64,000 nucleotides of DNA, taken from NCBI RefSeq assembly GCF_050433505.1, contig NZ_JBNPXC010000001.1, positions 1-64,000 of the forward strand, written 5' to 3'. The position numbers and the translations under genes are program-made. Below the pieces are notes generated by a model. It was not told where the DNA came from, searched no databases, and saw only the letters and a program-made list of their open reading frames with translations. Source of the stretch: Methanobacterium_D oryzae. GTDB lineage: Archaea > Methanobacteriota > Methanobacteria > Methanobacteriales > Methanobacteriaceae. Within the stretch, counting starts at the first letter, position 1; every line of letters starts with the position of its first letter. Positions 36,160 through 45,806 of the stretch are shown here, piece by piece.

Positions 36160-37458
36160 TTAATCTCTCATTAAGTCTCCAGTTATTTTTCTTGAAACTT
36201 TTAGCGCAAGCGCTGTAGTAAGTAAAATAGTAGGTAAACCCTGTGAACGAGGTGATAATGAGAGATCAGCAACCCATAATCCTTCTGGAAGCCATGATGG
36301 TTTCATAGAAGTTACATCACCTTTATTAAGTGGGACTGTACCTCCTAAATGTCCTCCATTGTGCACACCATTAATATACGGGCCTGAAACACCTGCTGTC
36401 TCCATAATTTTTTTAGCTTCTCCAATTGCATGATCCAAACGAATATTATCATCTTCTTTAATAGTTTTTTGCACTTTTCCGTCTTCAAAAACTGCCCCTT
36501 CTTCTATATCTGCGAGTTTTACCATTATACCGACCCTATCATCTATAGAAACATTTCGCCATGGTTTATGGAACCAATGGGAGAGAATATCAAGATAAGG
36601 AGATAAAATATAATCTTCATCTTTTGTATACCACACCATCGGAGGCTCTTTAAGTTGATTTGCTCCTTTAAGAACCCCACCTAATGTAAGAACAATATCC
36701 GCCCATAAATTATCTTTAGCAGGTAATCCAGAGGCTTTCAATATTTGTGCAGTACCTATTCCTCCAGCGGCTAAAACTACAATATCTGCTTTAATGGTTC
36801 TTAATTTATTTCCAGTTTTAATAATAACCCCTTTTACTTGACCATTTTCTATTATAACTATTTCAACGGGTGATGATGTATGTAATACCGCACCTGCATG
36901 AATTGCATCGTCTAAAAAGCTCCGAGAATCCCATCTTGCACCAGTAGTGCATCCAAGCTCACATAATCCACATGATACACATTTAACACTGTCTACAGCC
37001 TTTGGAGTAGCTTTTGGTTCCAATCCTAATTTTTCTGCTGCTTCAAACATATTTCTTGTTACTGGTTGCCATCTTTCCATCGGAAATTCAGTTATTCCAA
37101 TATTTCTTTCAATTTCTTCAAATTCAGGAGTAAGATCTAACCCTATTTCTTTTAATCCATGCTCAGCACGCACCATATTACCACAAGAAAGTACAGTAGA
37201 ACCCCCGGTGGTTAAACCCCTTACGAGTACAAGATCTTCTGCTGAACGCGTTATATCCATTGGAGGAAATAATCTGGTAAAATTTCTCTCATTTCCTAAA
37301 AGACCAGCCCTTCTAAGAGGCCCTGCAATAGATAAAAGTCGTCTGAAAGGTTTAAACTGTTTTCCAGCCTCAAATATTATCACTTCAAAGCCTTTAACTG
37401 CTAATTCACGTGCCGCTGTTGCTCCTCCAGCCCCTGTTCCCACAACTATTGCTCTCAT
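36160..37458 (-). CDS. GMC-type FAD-dependent oxidoreductase with a four-Cys insert
   Basis: A 432-residue flavoprotein. The FAD dinucleotide motif VGTGAGGATAARELAVKGFEVIIFEAG opens the protein; GGSTVLSCGNMVRA and the C-terminal GGHLGGTVPL plus LWVADLSLSPRSQG are GMC-like. Near residue 165 is a cysteine cluster CVSCGLCELGC typical of a [4Fe-4S] site. GMC enzymes oxidise alcohols; the cluster suggests electrons go to a carrier rather than O2. It overlaps the preceding gene by four bases (operon). Confidence 0.88.
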   Translation of the reverse strand: MRAIVVGTGAGGATAARELAVKGFEVIIFEAGKQFKPFRRLLSIAGPLRRAGLLGNERNFTRLFPPMDITRSAEDLVLVRGLTTGGSTVLSCGNMVRAEHGLKEIGLDLTPEFEEIERNIGITEFPMERWQPVTRNMFEAAEKLGLEPKATPKAVDSVKCVSCGLCELGCTTGARWDSRSFLDDAIHAGAVLHTSSPVEIVIIENGQVKGVIIKTGNKLRTIKADIVVLAAGGIGTAQILKASGLPAKDNLWADIVLTLGGVLKGANQLKEPPMVWYTKDEDYILSPYLDILSHWFHKPWRNVSIDDRVGIMVKLADIEEGAVFEDGKVQKTIKEDDNIRLDHAIGEAKKIMETAGVSGPYINGVHNGGHLGGTVPLNKGDVTSMKPSWLPEGLWVADLSLSPRSQGLPTILLTTALALKVSRKITGDLMRD

Positions 37459-38060
37459 TTTTTTACCTCACTTATACAAGCTATACATTCAGATGCGCCA
37501 TCTGTAATTCTTTCTTTAAACTGCATTTGTATATTTTCATTTAAACCGCGAACTACACCTTCATCTGCAGCGCTTAAAACTATGCATGCTTCCGGAGTAT
37601 AATATTTTGATAAATCACACCTATTTACAATCATAACTATATTTCCATCTTTATTTTCTATTTTAAACTCAATTCCAAGTATTTTATACATTATTTTAGC
37701 TGCAGATTCAAGATCCTCGAAACTGTTTCCAACACCAAGTCTTTGACGAGCATTCTGCCCTAATTGATATCCAACATCAAACATAGAATTTCTTGCTATT
37801 TTAACAGCTTCTTCATATCCTAATTCTTCAATCAGTACTTTAACTCTCCTATTATGTGTATTAGCCATTATAGACCTTCTTTTCTCAGCATTGCCCTTTA
37901 AAATTTCATCTTGTTCAATAAGTTCTTCCATTCTCCAGGGAACATATCGCTTTATAACATCATTTAATCCTTCAATTGTATTTTTGGCAACGTTATCCAG
38001 TTCTCTCTTTAAAATAAAATCTGGAAGCCATATTGAAGCGATTTTTAGCTTTATACTCAT
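37455..38060 (-). CDS. ATC-hydrolase-like protein
   Basis: A 201-residue protein resembling the L-2-amino-thiazoline-4-carboxylate hydrolase family (PF14196): conserved features here are NTHNRRVKVLIEELGYEEA, RQRLGVGNSFEDLESAAKIMYKILGIEF and NRCDLSKYYTPEACIVLSAADEGVVRGLN. A helical, partly 4-vinyl-reductase-like fold. In anaerobes these proteins are common and their substrates unknown. Two bases after the fusion gene and overlapping the GMC gene by four bases. Confidence 0.7.
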   Translation of the reverse strand: MSIKLKIASIWLPDFILKRELDNVAKNTIEGLNDVIKRYVPWRMEELIEQDEILKGNAEKRRSIMANTHNRRVKVLIEELGYEEAVKIARNSMFDVGYQLGQNARQRLGVGNSFEDLESAAKIMYKILGIEFKIENKDGNIVMIVNRCDLSKYYTPEACIVLSAADEGVVRGLNENIQMQFKERITDGASECIACISEVKK

Positions 38061-38062
38061 TA

Positions 38063-40831
38063 TTATACCTCAAGACAGCCAAAATGTAATATATTGACTG
38101 GTTTAGGCCCCGATCCATAAATGAAATCAACTACATCTTTATAACGCGTGATAATGTCTTTCCTTTTAAGTTTAAGACTTGCAGTTAAATCAGTGCCTAT
38201 TGAAAGATCATTTTTGAAAACAACATGCACTTTAATCTCTTCTGGGCGAGAAAGTCTGGTATTTATTTCACGGATTGCATTATCAATATTATCTTTGTTT
38301 AATTCTGTTTCCATGGTCCATAAAATAGCGCTACAGTAGGGTTTTCCATCACCAATTACCATGGCCTCTTCAATTCCATGAATATTTTTTAGCATTCCCT
38401 CAATTTTAACAGGACTTATTGTTTTTCCATAGGAATTAACTATAACTTCCTTTTTTCTACCAGTAATTATAAGATAACCTTCAGGAGTTATATGTCCAAA
38501 ATCACCCGTACAAAGCCATCTTCCTTTAAAAAGAGAACTTGAATCCTTATTAAAATAGCCTGAAGTTACCTGTGGCCCCTTTACCAGTATTTCACCATCA
38601 GTATCTATACTAATTTCTGTAGAGGGAAGTGGTTCGCCTACTGTTCCTATTCTGTTCCTGTTAACCCGATTAATAGTTACAAGCGGGGCTTCAGTTAATC
38701 CATATGCATTATGAACTTCAATGCCTGTTTCATGGTAGAATTGAAGCAAATCATCACTTACTGGTGCAGAACCAACAATTAGTTGGGCACATCTATCAAG
38801 ACCAGTTTTTTTTAGAATTTCCCTTTTAATCAGTTTTCCTAAAACTTTCTTTAAAATTCCGCTAAGATATATTCTTCCTATTCTAGATTCATTCACATTG
38901 TCATGAACTTTCTCATAGAAACGTGGCACTGAAAAGAATATCTTAGGTCTTACCTTTTGAAGAGCTTTGGCAAGATCATAGAAATCCTCTAAAAAATAAA
39001 GACTTAAAGGTGCAGGAGCATAATAAGGAGAGTAAATTCCCATAATTCCCTCTACTACATGATTCATGGGAAGGAATGAGAGATAAAACACTTCGCTCGT
39101 ACGATCTTCCCATGGAGGCATTGAAGCAACAAATTCAGCCATCCAACGTAGATTTTCATGATTAAACTTAACTCCTCTGGGTTTTCCAGTTGTTCCCGAC
39201 GTATAACGTATGGTAGCAAGGTCATTGAAGTTCAAAGGAATATTTATAATCTCATTTATGCTTTCACCAATCTTAAGAAATTCCTTCCAGGAAATTGTGT
39301 TTGAATTATTGTTCTCACTTTTTCCACAAAATGAAATAATTGGAATTTCAATATTAATGTCAGATAATCCCTTTAGAAGCTGAGGAGTGCCTGCAAAAAG
39401 TATTTTTGCACCACTATCCCCCAATATTTCACTAATTTCACTTAATGAACTCGTATAATAAAGAGGAACACTTACGGCACCTGCAAGGCCAATTGCAATG
39501 TCCAATATTAGATATCTTGTACTGTTAAAACCTATAATCGCTATTCTATCCCCTTTTTGAATCCCCATGCTTTGAAGAGATTTTAGAGCTTTGATAATGT
39601 TTTTATAAATATCTTTTGAACTGGATTTTTTTATTTCACCTTTAATAATATCACAATAATTTACTGGTATGCTTCTACTTTGGAGTCTGAATAAAGCCTG
39701 TTCATGAACTGTACGATCAGATCTATGTAAAAATCCATAGTAAACAGCAAATTCAAGGATTTTTGGCAGATATTCTTGCCAATTATATTCATAAGGCCCC
39801 ATTAATTCCCCAATATTATCCCTCAAATATTCCCTATTTTCATTGAAATAAGGAGAAAGAGTATTCATGGTTTCAAGCAATTTAGCTGTTCCTTTTCCGA
39901 ATAAATTACCAATTGATGCAATTTTTTTAATAGATGATGCATTTAACGGCATGTAAATTGGATCATTAAGTTTAACATTAAGATTTTCTTTACTCCATTC
40001 TTTAACATATTTAATTAGTTCCTTTACGGTAGGAAGAGCTTCTTTTGGTGCAGTTAAATGAAAAGTCTTATTTACTGCTCGATAATCAAAAGTTAGTTTT
40101 ACAACTGAATCTGCAACATAATCTACAGGCACCATATTAATTTTCATATCTGGTGAAACTGGAATTACCTTTAATTTTCCACTTAAATAAAGTTTAAGGG
40201 GCACATAAACCGTGTTAAATGTTTTAATGTATCCTGTGGATGAATCACCTACTATCATGCTTGGACGGAAAATAGAAATATCAAATGATGATTTTTTTAC
40301 TCGGGCTTCGCTTTCAAATTTGGTTTTTTCATAATCACTTAAAAATCCATATTCAGAAGTTAGATCATCTTCAGAAACTATGCCCATTTTACCTCCAGCA
40401 ACATAAGCAGTAGATACATGAGAAAATCGTTCTAATCCATGGTCTCCATGAGCCGAATAGGCCAATTCCAGTACATTTTGAGTTCCCTGCACATTAACTT
40501 TTTGTAGTTCCTCTGAAGAAGATTTAAGACTCCAGTCTGCAGCAGTATGAATTACATGAGTAACTGTCCGAACAAGCTTTTCATATTCCTCTTTTTCCAT
40601 TCCAAGCTCATTTTTTGAAATATCTCCATTTACTACATGAATTTTGTTACTTATTTCATCTCTAAGTTCTGAAAACTCCCACCATGCCCTATACAACTTA
40701 TTTACAGCATCTTCTTTATTTCTACCCCTTATTAAAGCAATGATTTTATGATTATACTGCCTAATAAGACGCAAAGCAACTTGCGTTCCTAAAAATCCAT
40801 TTGCACCAGTCAATAGTACATATCCTTTCAT
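38063..40831 (-). CDS. Fused thioester reductase (SDR) and AMP-binding acyl ligase
   Basis: A 922-residue, two-domain enzyme. The N-terminal extended-SDR/male-sterility type reductase (about 1-370) has the NAD(P) motif TGANGFLG at 8-15 and YxxxK at 167-171. The C-terminal ANL adenylating domain (about 385-905) has the P-loop YTSGTTGKPRG at 543-553, NAYGLTEAP, CTGDFGHITPEGYLIITGRKKE and the closing lysine in TASLKLKRKD. Carboxylic acid reductases have the order adenylation-carrier-reductase; here it is reversed and no carrier domain is present. It should activate a carboxylate and reduce a thioester to aldehyde or alcohol. Overlaps the upstream gene by four bases. Confidence 0.9.
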   Translation of the reverse strand: MKGYVLLTGANGFLGTQVALRLIRQYNHKIIALIRGRNKEDAVNKLYRAWWEFSELRDEISNKIHVVNGDISKNELGMEKEEYEKLVRTVTHVIHTAADWSLKSSSEELQKVNVQGTQNVLELAYSAHGDHGLERFSHVSTAYVAGGKMGIVSEDDLTSEYGFLSDYEKTKFESEARVKKSSFDISIFRPSMIVGDSSTGYIKTFNTVYVPLKLYLSGKLKVIPVSPDMKINMVPVDYVADSVVKLTFDYRAVNKTFHLTAPKEALPTVKELIKYVKEWSKENLNVKLNDPIYMPLNASSIKKIASIGNLFGKGTAKLLETMNTLSPYFNENREYLRDNIGELMGPYEYNWQEYLPKILEFAVYYGFLHRSDRTVHEQALFRLQSRSIPVNYCDIIKGEIKKSSSKDIYKNIIKALKSLQSMGIQKGDRIAIIGFNSTRYLILDIAIGLAGAVSVPLYYTSSLSEISEILGDSGAKILFAGTPQLLKGLSDINIEIPIISFCGKSENNNSNTISWKEFLKIGESINEIINIPLNFNDLATIRYTSGTTGKPRGVKFNHENLRWMAEFVASMPPWEDRTSEVFYLSFLPMNHVVEGIMGIYSPYYAPAPLSLYFLEDFYDLAKALQKVRPKIFFSVPRFYEKVHDNVNESRIGRIYLSGILKKVLGKLIKREILKKTGLDRCAQLIVGSAPVSDDLLQFYHETGIEVHNAYGLTEAPLVTINRVNRNRIGTVGEPLPSTEISIDTDGEILVKGPQVTSGYFNKDSSSLFKGRWLCTGDFGHITPEGYLIITGRKKEVIVNSYGKTISPVKIEGMLKNIHGIEEAMVIGDGKPYCSAILWTMETELNKDNIDNAIREINTRLSRPEEIKVHVVFKNDLSIGTDLTASLKLKRKDIITRYKDVVDFIYGSGPKPVNILHFGCLEV

Positions 40832-42060
40832 GATTTCACTCTAAAGTCCCTTTTTTTAAGAAAATTCTTCAATATTTCAGGATTTCTGTTGGCACGTTTA
40901 AGATGCTCTGCAAATCCATCTTTTAATTTTACCTGCTGTATTTCAGGATTTTCAAGTAGTTCATCAACTTTTTGACTTAGTTTATTCCAGATTTGCGGTG
41001 ACATATAATCTACTAAATAATTTTCCAATCCTAATTCTTTATAAAAACCTCTAAGACGTGTGTCATGTCCTATGGCTATTTGAGGTATTTGGGCCTCAAG
41101 GGATAAAAGTCCTGCATGATAACGAGATGTTATAAGAAGTTCAAGTTTTCTAAGGATGCTTGTCATCTCTGATGCATTATATTCCCGTGATGAGAATATT
41201 TTCGCCATTTCAGGATTTTTCATCCTTTCTTTTATACATTTTGCCAGTGGTTCATCCAGTTCTTCCATACAAATTAACGCTATCTTTTTACCTTGATTTT
41301 CAATTATTCTATCAGCTTCTTTAGCCCACTTAATAGCTAATTTTTCGCTTCCTTCAACTCTTTCTTTTGATCTTGAATAGTAATATGGCCATTTATAGAG
41401 ATTCTCTTTTTTGCCCCATGGACGCATTACAACTGGCCACAAATAGAAATCAATAGGTGCTAAGCCTACTACTCCTGAATCAGATTCTAGCCAAATTTTT
41501 CTTAAAATATTGGCATCTTCTTTTAGGGCTTTAAATGTAAATGCACAATCTGCTGTTACATCAATAGGAGCTTTGACTCCAATTTTTTTGAGCTCTTCTG
41601 CCGCTGATTTCGTCCTTGTCAATATTAAATCAGTTTTACTGGCTTCTTGTTTGACTAAACGCCTGTTAAAAGAAGATAAATGGCCAACATCTACTGCATA
41701 AGCAATACTTGGCTTTTTAAAGTTGTGTGCACACCTTGTAGCCCATAGAAACCCCCATAGAAGTGCTGAAGTCCATGTATCCATGTAGCAACTTCCTTCA
41801 ACTAATAAAAGAACGTCATGCTCTTTAACCAGTCTTTTTATATCCAAAAAGAATACAGAAGATATTGGAGCAATTTTCAAAAACTCGTCTTCTTTAAGAT
41901 AACGTCTCAAATTATGCTCATTTAATGTTGGAACGGTGATTATAACTTCATTACCCAAAATTGACCTTACATCATCTATTATAGAAAGTAATCTTGCTTC
42001 AGAACCAGTGTTATTGGCACCATTATAGCCTGCTAACAGAACTTTAGAATTTTTTTTCAT
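40828..42060 (-). CDS. Polysaccharide pyruvyl transferase family protein
   Basis: A 410-residue protein of the CsaB/PssM family: the N-terminal GYNGANNTGSEARLLSIIDD and the C-terminal segment LLITSRYHAGLLSLEAQIPQIAIGHDTRLRGFYKELGL, with the conserved RxHAxxLA-type motif, are recognisable. Such enzymes transfer pyruvyl from phosphoenolpyruvate onto sugars. It may use a different acceptor here. A TATA-like TATTTATAA (42109-42101) in the 102-base gap ahead suggests an extra internal promoter. Confidence 0.85.
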   Translation of the reverse strand: MKKNSKVLLAGYNGANNTGSEARLLSIIDDVRSILGNEVIITVPTLNEHNLRRYLKEDEFLKIAPISSVFFLDIKRLVKEHDVLLLVEGSCYMDTWTSALLWGFLWATRCAHNFKKPSIAYAVDVGHLSSFNRRLVKQEASKTDLILTRTKSAAEELKKIGVKAPIDVTADCAFTFKALKEDANILRKIWLESDSGVVGLAPIDFYLWPVVMRPWGKKENLYKWPYYYSRSKERVEGSEKLAIKWAKEADRIIENQGKKIALICMEELDEPLAKCIKERMKNPEMAKIFSSREYNASEMTSILRKLELLITSRYHAGLLSLEAQIPQIAIGHDTRLRGFYKELGLENYLVDYMSPQIWNKLSQKVDELLENPEIQQVKLKDGFAEHLKRANRNPEILKNFLKKRDFRVKS

Positions 42061-42162
42061 ATTTACGTGTCCAATATATTTTATTTTAAAAGGTTTAATC
42101 TTATAAATACCCCTATATTAAAGAATATAAATGATTATATCCGCTATTTTTATCTTTTAACT

Positions 42163-43662
42163 TTATTCATTCTTAAGTATCAATCTCGCAGCATTTTTTC
42201 CAGAATAAATCACGCTTGGAATACCCGAAGGGCCTACCCAGTGTCCAGCATGGTAAAGTCCTTGAATAAATGGAATTTCTTGTTTCCATTGTTTTAAATC
42301 TATATAACTCCATCCTACAGCAGCACCGTGATAATTATGAGTATAACGGTACATTGTTATTGGTGTAGCTATATCTAGATAAAGAATATGCTGACTGAGG
42401 TCAGGTATATAATTTTCAAGTTTTTTTATCAATTCTGACGCGAATATCTTTTTGAATTCCTGATATTCATTTCCTCTCTGCAGCTCAATTCCAGATTTCC
42501 AGTAATTCTCAAAATCGAATGTTGCTGGAAAAACAATTTGAATTCCATAAACATTAGGATCTGCCCCCTCATCACGATATTTAGGGAAATTTATATGAAA
42601 TGATGAATTTTCAGGATTATTTGGCATCATTGCTTTTTTTATATCTAAAGAAGAGTTAATAAATACGTCTGTACCGTCAAAACCATATATAGACGGATCT
42701 ATGTCAGTTACAATTGAAACTATAAAAAATGTACCAGAAACAGATGTAGTATCTAATTTTTTCTTAAATTTCTGAGGTACTATTTCAGGATCAAGAAGCT
42801 TGTAATATGTCGCTTTAGCATCTACTGTAGATAAAACATTTTCGGCATAGAATTCACTTCCATCTTCAAGTATAACTCCTTTTACTTTCTTATTCTCTAT
42901 TTTAATCCTTTCCACTGTTTTTGAATAATAAATTTTCCCGCCATTTTTGATTACGGCTTCTTCAAACGCGTCAGCAACTTTTTGAGCCCCACCAACAGGG
43001 GCATAAGCCCTTCCTTTCAAGGCAAATCCAATAAAAGCAAGCATTCCAATTGCACTGATACCTTCAATAGGAGCAATACTGAAAAGAGCAACTCGTAGAC
43101 CTTTTAATTCATCCCCCGGGAATAATGATTCAAGAAACTTCTCAGCAGGCATTTTACTGTATTTCAGGACTTTTTTAAGTTTAAATGGAATTAGTATTCC
43201 CATTAAAACTTTAGAGAAAATTGACATCAATTCAGGACTTTTAGAGGGTGCTTGCATCAACTCATTTTCTATTGCAAGTGATTCTTTGACTAATTTATTC
43301 AATGATTTCAGATTTACATCAGGATAATTCTTTAAAATTGAATTCTCAAATTTTTCTTTATCATTGGTTAATATAATGTCTGATTCTTCATCAGGCCCCA
43401 TGTAATGACCTACAGGCTCGTGAAGAGCAAATTCAATAGGTTTAACATTTAATTCTTCAAGCATTTCATTTATTTTATCTGGAAAGGCAGTCCAATGTGC
43501 ACTGATATCAAAAATTATCCCTTTTCTTGTGAAAGAAGTGTAGTAACCTCCAGGCTTTTTATGTTGCTCAAATACAGCTACTTTTTTCCCTGCTTTAGCA
43601 AGATAAGCTGCAGAACTTAAACCTGCAATTCCTCCACCAATTACAATAGCATCATATTTCAT
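42163..43662 (-). CDS. CrtI-like FAD-dependent desaturase/isomerase family protein
   Basis: A 499-residue flavoprotein of the phytoene desaturase superfamily: N-terminal YDAIVIGGGIAGLSSAAYLAKAGKKVAVFEQHKKPGGYYTSFTRKGIIFD, a middle that builds the substrate cavity and the C-terminal GLYHAGHWVGPSGIPSVIYSGKNAARLI. Members desaturate, saturate or isomerise polyenes and retinoids. It is soluble or membrane-associated. Start ATG at 43662, 17 bases after the Fe-S gene in the same operon. Confidence 0.88.
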   Translation of the reverse strand: MKYDAIVIGGGIAGLSSAAYLAKAGKKVAVFEQHKKPGGYYTSFTRKGIIFDISAHWTAFPDKINEMLEELNVKPIEFALHEPVGHYMGPDEESDIILTNDKEKFENSILKNYPDVNLKSLNKLVKESLAIENELMQAPSKSPELMSIFSKVLMGILIPFKLKKVLKYSKMPAEKFLESLFPGDELKGLRVALFSIAPIEGISAIGMLAFIGFALKGRAYAPVGGAQKVADAFEEAVIKNGGKIYYSKTVERIKIENKKVKGVILEDGSEFYAENVLSTVDAKATYYKLLDPEIVPQKFKKKLDTTSVSGTFFIVSIVTDIDPSIYGFDGTDVFINSSLDIKKAMMPNNPENSSFHINFPKYRDEGADPNVYGIQIVFPATFDFENYWKSGIELQRGNEYQEFKKIFASELIKKLENYIPDLSQHILYLDIATPITMYRYTHNYHGAAVGWSYIDLKQWKQEIPFIQGLYHAGHWVGPSGIPSVIYSGKNAARLILKNE

Positions 43663-43679
43663 GTTAATACTCTTTATTT

Positions 43680-44588
43680 TTAATTTATTATATTTTTCAA
43701 TCTATTTTTAATTTGATGGTATTCTCTTTTATTGAAGCTGCATTCTCGCATGCAGATAGTACATCCATGACAAGAATCTTTGATAATTTTAGTTCTCATA
43801 TCTCCATTTTCAAAAGTTTCTTCAATAATTGCATTTCCAGGACACTTTCTAACACATCCGCCACATTTTGAACAGAAATCAGAGACCCATGAATGTTCAT
43901 TTAAATTGTTTACTGGTAAATTTTGAATACTTGTAAATATAACTGATATCCTTTGTCTTGGACCAAATTCGGGAGTTAGTAGCATTCCATGTCTTCCCCT
44001 GTAACCTAGACCTGCATTTTGGGCAAGATGCGGATACATGACAAACCCTCCAGCCGGATGACTGGCATGAGCTGCAAATCCATTCTCTCTTAAAAATTCA
44101 GCAAGTTCATTGGTCTTTTTACCCAATTCATCATAGGTTACAACACCCATTTCTTGAGTAATGTCACTTGGCGCGGCATCAATGGCTTCTTTATCCATTT
44201 CCATAATAAGGATAATTGCATTATCATATAGAATTGCTTTATCTTTGAATATTAATTCTCTGGGAACATTAGCATATCCCAATTTATCTATACCAAGTGA
44301 ATGCGCATAATTTTCAATTTTTCTTGTGAATCCATTTTCTACTTCTATTTTTGGATTTTTTGGATTATTTTTTAATGACTTAACTGTAAATTCCATATTT
44401 TTTGCTATTGAAAGCTGTTTTGGAAGTGTTTTTAGTGTAATTTTGAGTTTATCGGGCATTAATTTCTCTGGAGATGATGCTGATGCCATTAAACATCCAT
44501 CCTTTTCTTTTACACTATTTTCAAGTTTATTAATCTTATTTAATCTATACTCTGCATATTTGTTCTTTATTCCGTCTATAATATTCAT
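43680..44588 (-). CDS. 4Fe-4S double-cluster protein (QueG/reductive dehalogenase-like)
   Basis: A protein of about 302 residues with an N-terminal region resembling the cobalamin-binding part of epoxyqueuosine reductase (LGIDKLGYANVP, AGFVMYPHLAQNAGLGYRGRHGMLLTPEFGPRQR) and two C-terminal clusters, CSKCGGCVRKCP and CHGCTICMREC. It may use a corrinoid, but this is inferred. Start at ATG 44588 has GGGGATAAT ahead; an ATG at 44645 would overlap the upstream gene. Second structural gene of the TetR-led operon. Confidence 0.8.
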   Translation of the reverse strand: MNIIDGIKNKYAEYRLNKINKLENSVKEKDGCLMASASSPEKLMPDKLKITLKTLPKQLSIAKNMEFTVKSLKNNPKNPKIEVENGFTRKIENYAHSLGIDKLGYANVPRELIFKDKAILYDNAIILIMEMDKEAIDAAPSDITQEMGVVTYDELGKKTNELAEFLRENGFAAHASHPAGGFVMYPHLAQNAGLGYRGRHGMLLTPEFGPRQRISVIFTSIQNLPVNNLNEHSWVSDFCSKCGGCVRKCPGNAIIEETFENGDMRTKIIKDSCHGCTICMRECSFNKREYHQIKNRLKNIIN

Positions 44589-44611
44589 ATTATCCCCTTT
44601 TAACTGATTTT

Positions 44612-45805
44612 TTAATAGTGTGCTGGAATTGGCTCTAATTTGCAATATTCTTCTGATTTAATGTTAAATAGTTTCATCATATATTCAATGTTAATATTTG
44701 TGGGAATTCCATGGCTATCCCAATGATTTTGACATGATGCACTGTCTAAGAGTACACATTGAGCTGGAATACCTAAAGAATTTGATTTCCATCCTCCAGC
44801 AATGAGATTTGATATGCAAGCCACCCCTATTATCCCAAGTTCATCCCTGTCTTTTTGTTTACTTTTTGAAAATGCAGAGGATTCATGAGATATTACATAG
44901 ACTTCAAACCTGTTTTTATCTCCAATATCCCTTAATGTATTTATGTTACAATTTTTCATGCATCCCGTACATCTTAAACCAAGTTTAGTTTCCTCTGCTT
45001 TACAAAATTCTTGAGATCTTCTCATACAACCCGGTAAAAGAAGTGCTTTCCTTGGTCTTTCATTAAATTCATTTTTAAAAGCTCGATTCATTATTTCTGC
45101 ACCAACCATATTCATGTGGTATTCTACTTCTTTTCTGCTGCAGAAAAGGACATCTTCCTTAAATAAATGTTCCTGGCTTTTTTCTTTTAGAAATTCATTA
45201 ATATTTGAAGTGTATTTGCCAAGTCTTATTTTACTTCTTTTTTCAAACCATTCTGCAAATGAAATTGCGTTTGAAAGAAATTTTGAAACCTCTTCTGGTG
45301 TTTTTGTAGTCAAAAAGTTTTTCCATATTTTTAGAGGCTTAACTTCTTGGGAGAAATCTCCAGTAGCTTTAAGATATCCTAAAAGCTTTCCAATGTTATC
45401 TAAATTTAATTCATGCAAATAATCATTATCCTCATTTTTAGGAACTAAGAAAGGAGTCATTAGCATTCCACGAATTAAATCTATGGTTTCCTTTGCGGGC
45501 TGGTTTTTCTGGCGTTCTGAAGCAAAGTTTTCCAGTAATTTCTGTGGATTTTCATCTAATCTGGAAGCTCTGGAGCTATATACTTTCCAGAATATACCTA
45601 ACATTAAAAATTCGAATATATACTCATTGCAACTTCTTATTTCGATTATATTACCTTCTTTTATATACAAGATGAAGTCTGAGATTATTGAATTTTCATA
45701 ATTTTCAAATTCTCTTAAAAGTTCATCAGTAAATATCCTCACATCTTCATAATACTGATTTGAATTATTCTGGCTTCTTTTTAGTGAATAAGTAATAGAT
45801 TCCAT
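44612..45805 (-). CDS. DUF116-like cysteine-rich protein
   Basis: A 397-residue protein. The N-terminal 220 residues are helical; the C-terminal part resembles DUF116: LLPGCMRRSQEFCKAEETKLGLRCTGCMKNCNINTL, then SSAFSKS and IGVACISNLIAGGWK, with several cysteines that probably bind a [4Fe-4S] cluster. Start has GGAGGATTAAA, and the gene begins one base after the TetR stop, so the two are coupled. Its function is unknown; the neighbouring double-cluster protein could be its partner. Confidence 0.75.
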   Translation of the reverse strand: MESITYSLKRSQNNSNQYYEDVRIFTDELLREFENYENSIISDFILYIKEGNIIEIRSCNEYIFEFLMLGIFWKVYSSRASRLDENPQKLLENFASERQKNQPAKETIDLIRGMLMTPFLVPKNEDNDYLHELNLDNIGKLLGYLKATGDFSQEVKPLKIWKNFLTTKTPEEVSKFLSNAISFAEWFEKRSKIRLGKYTSNINEFLKEKSQEHLFKEDVLFCSRKEVEYHMNMVGAEIMNRAFKNEFNERPRKALLLPGCMRRSQEFCKAEETKLGLRCTGCMKNCNINTLRDIGDKNRFEVYVISHESSAFSKSKQKDRDELGIIGVACISNLIAGGWKSNSLGIPAQCVLLDSASCQNHWDSHGIPTNINIEYMMKLFNIKSEEYCKLEPIPAHY

Positions 45806-45806
45806 T

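Noticed and set aside
38063..40831. OleC/OleD-type olefin synthesis fusion
   Set aside because: The SDR part resembles thioester reductases, and no OleA-type thiolase is in the operon, so olefin formation is not supported.
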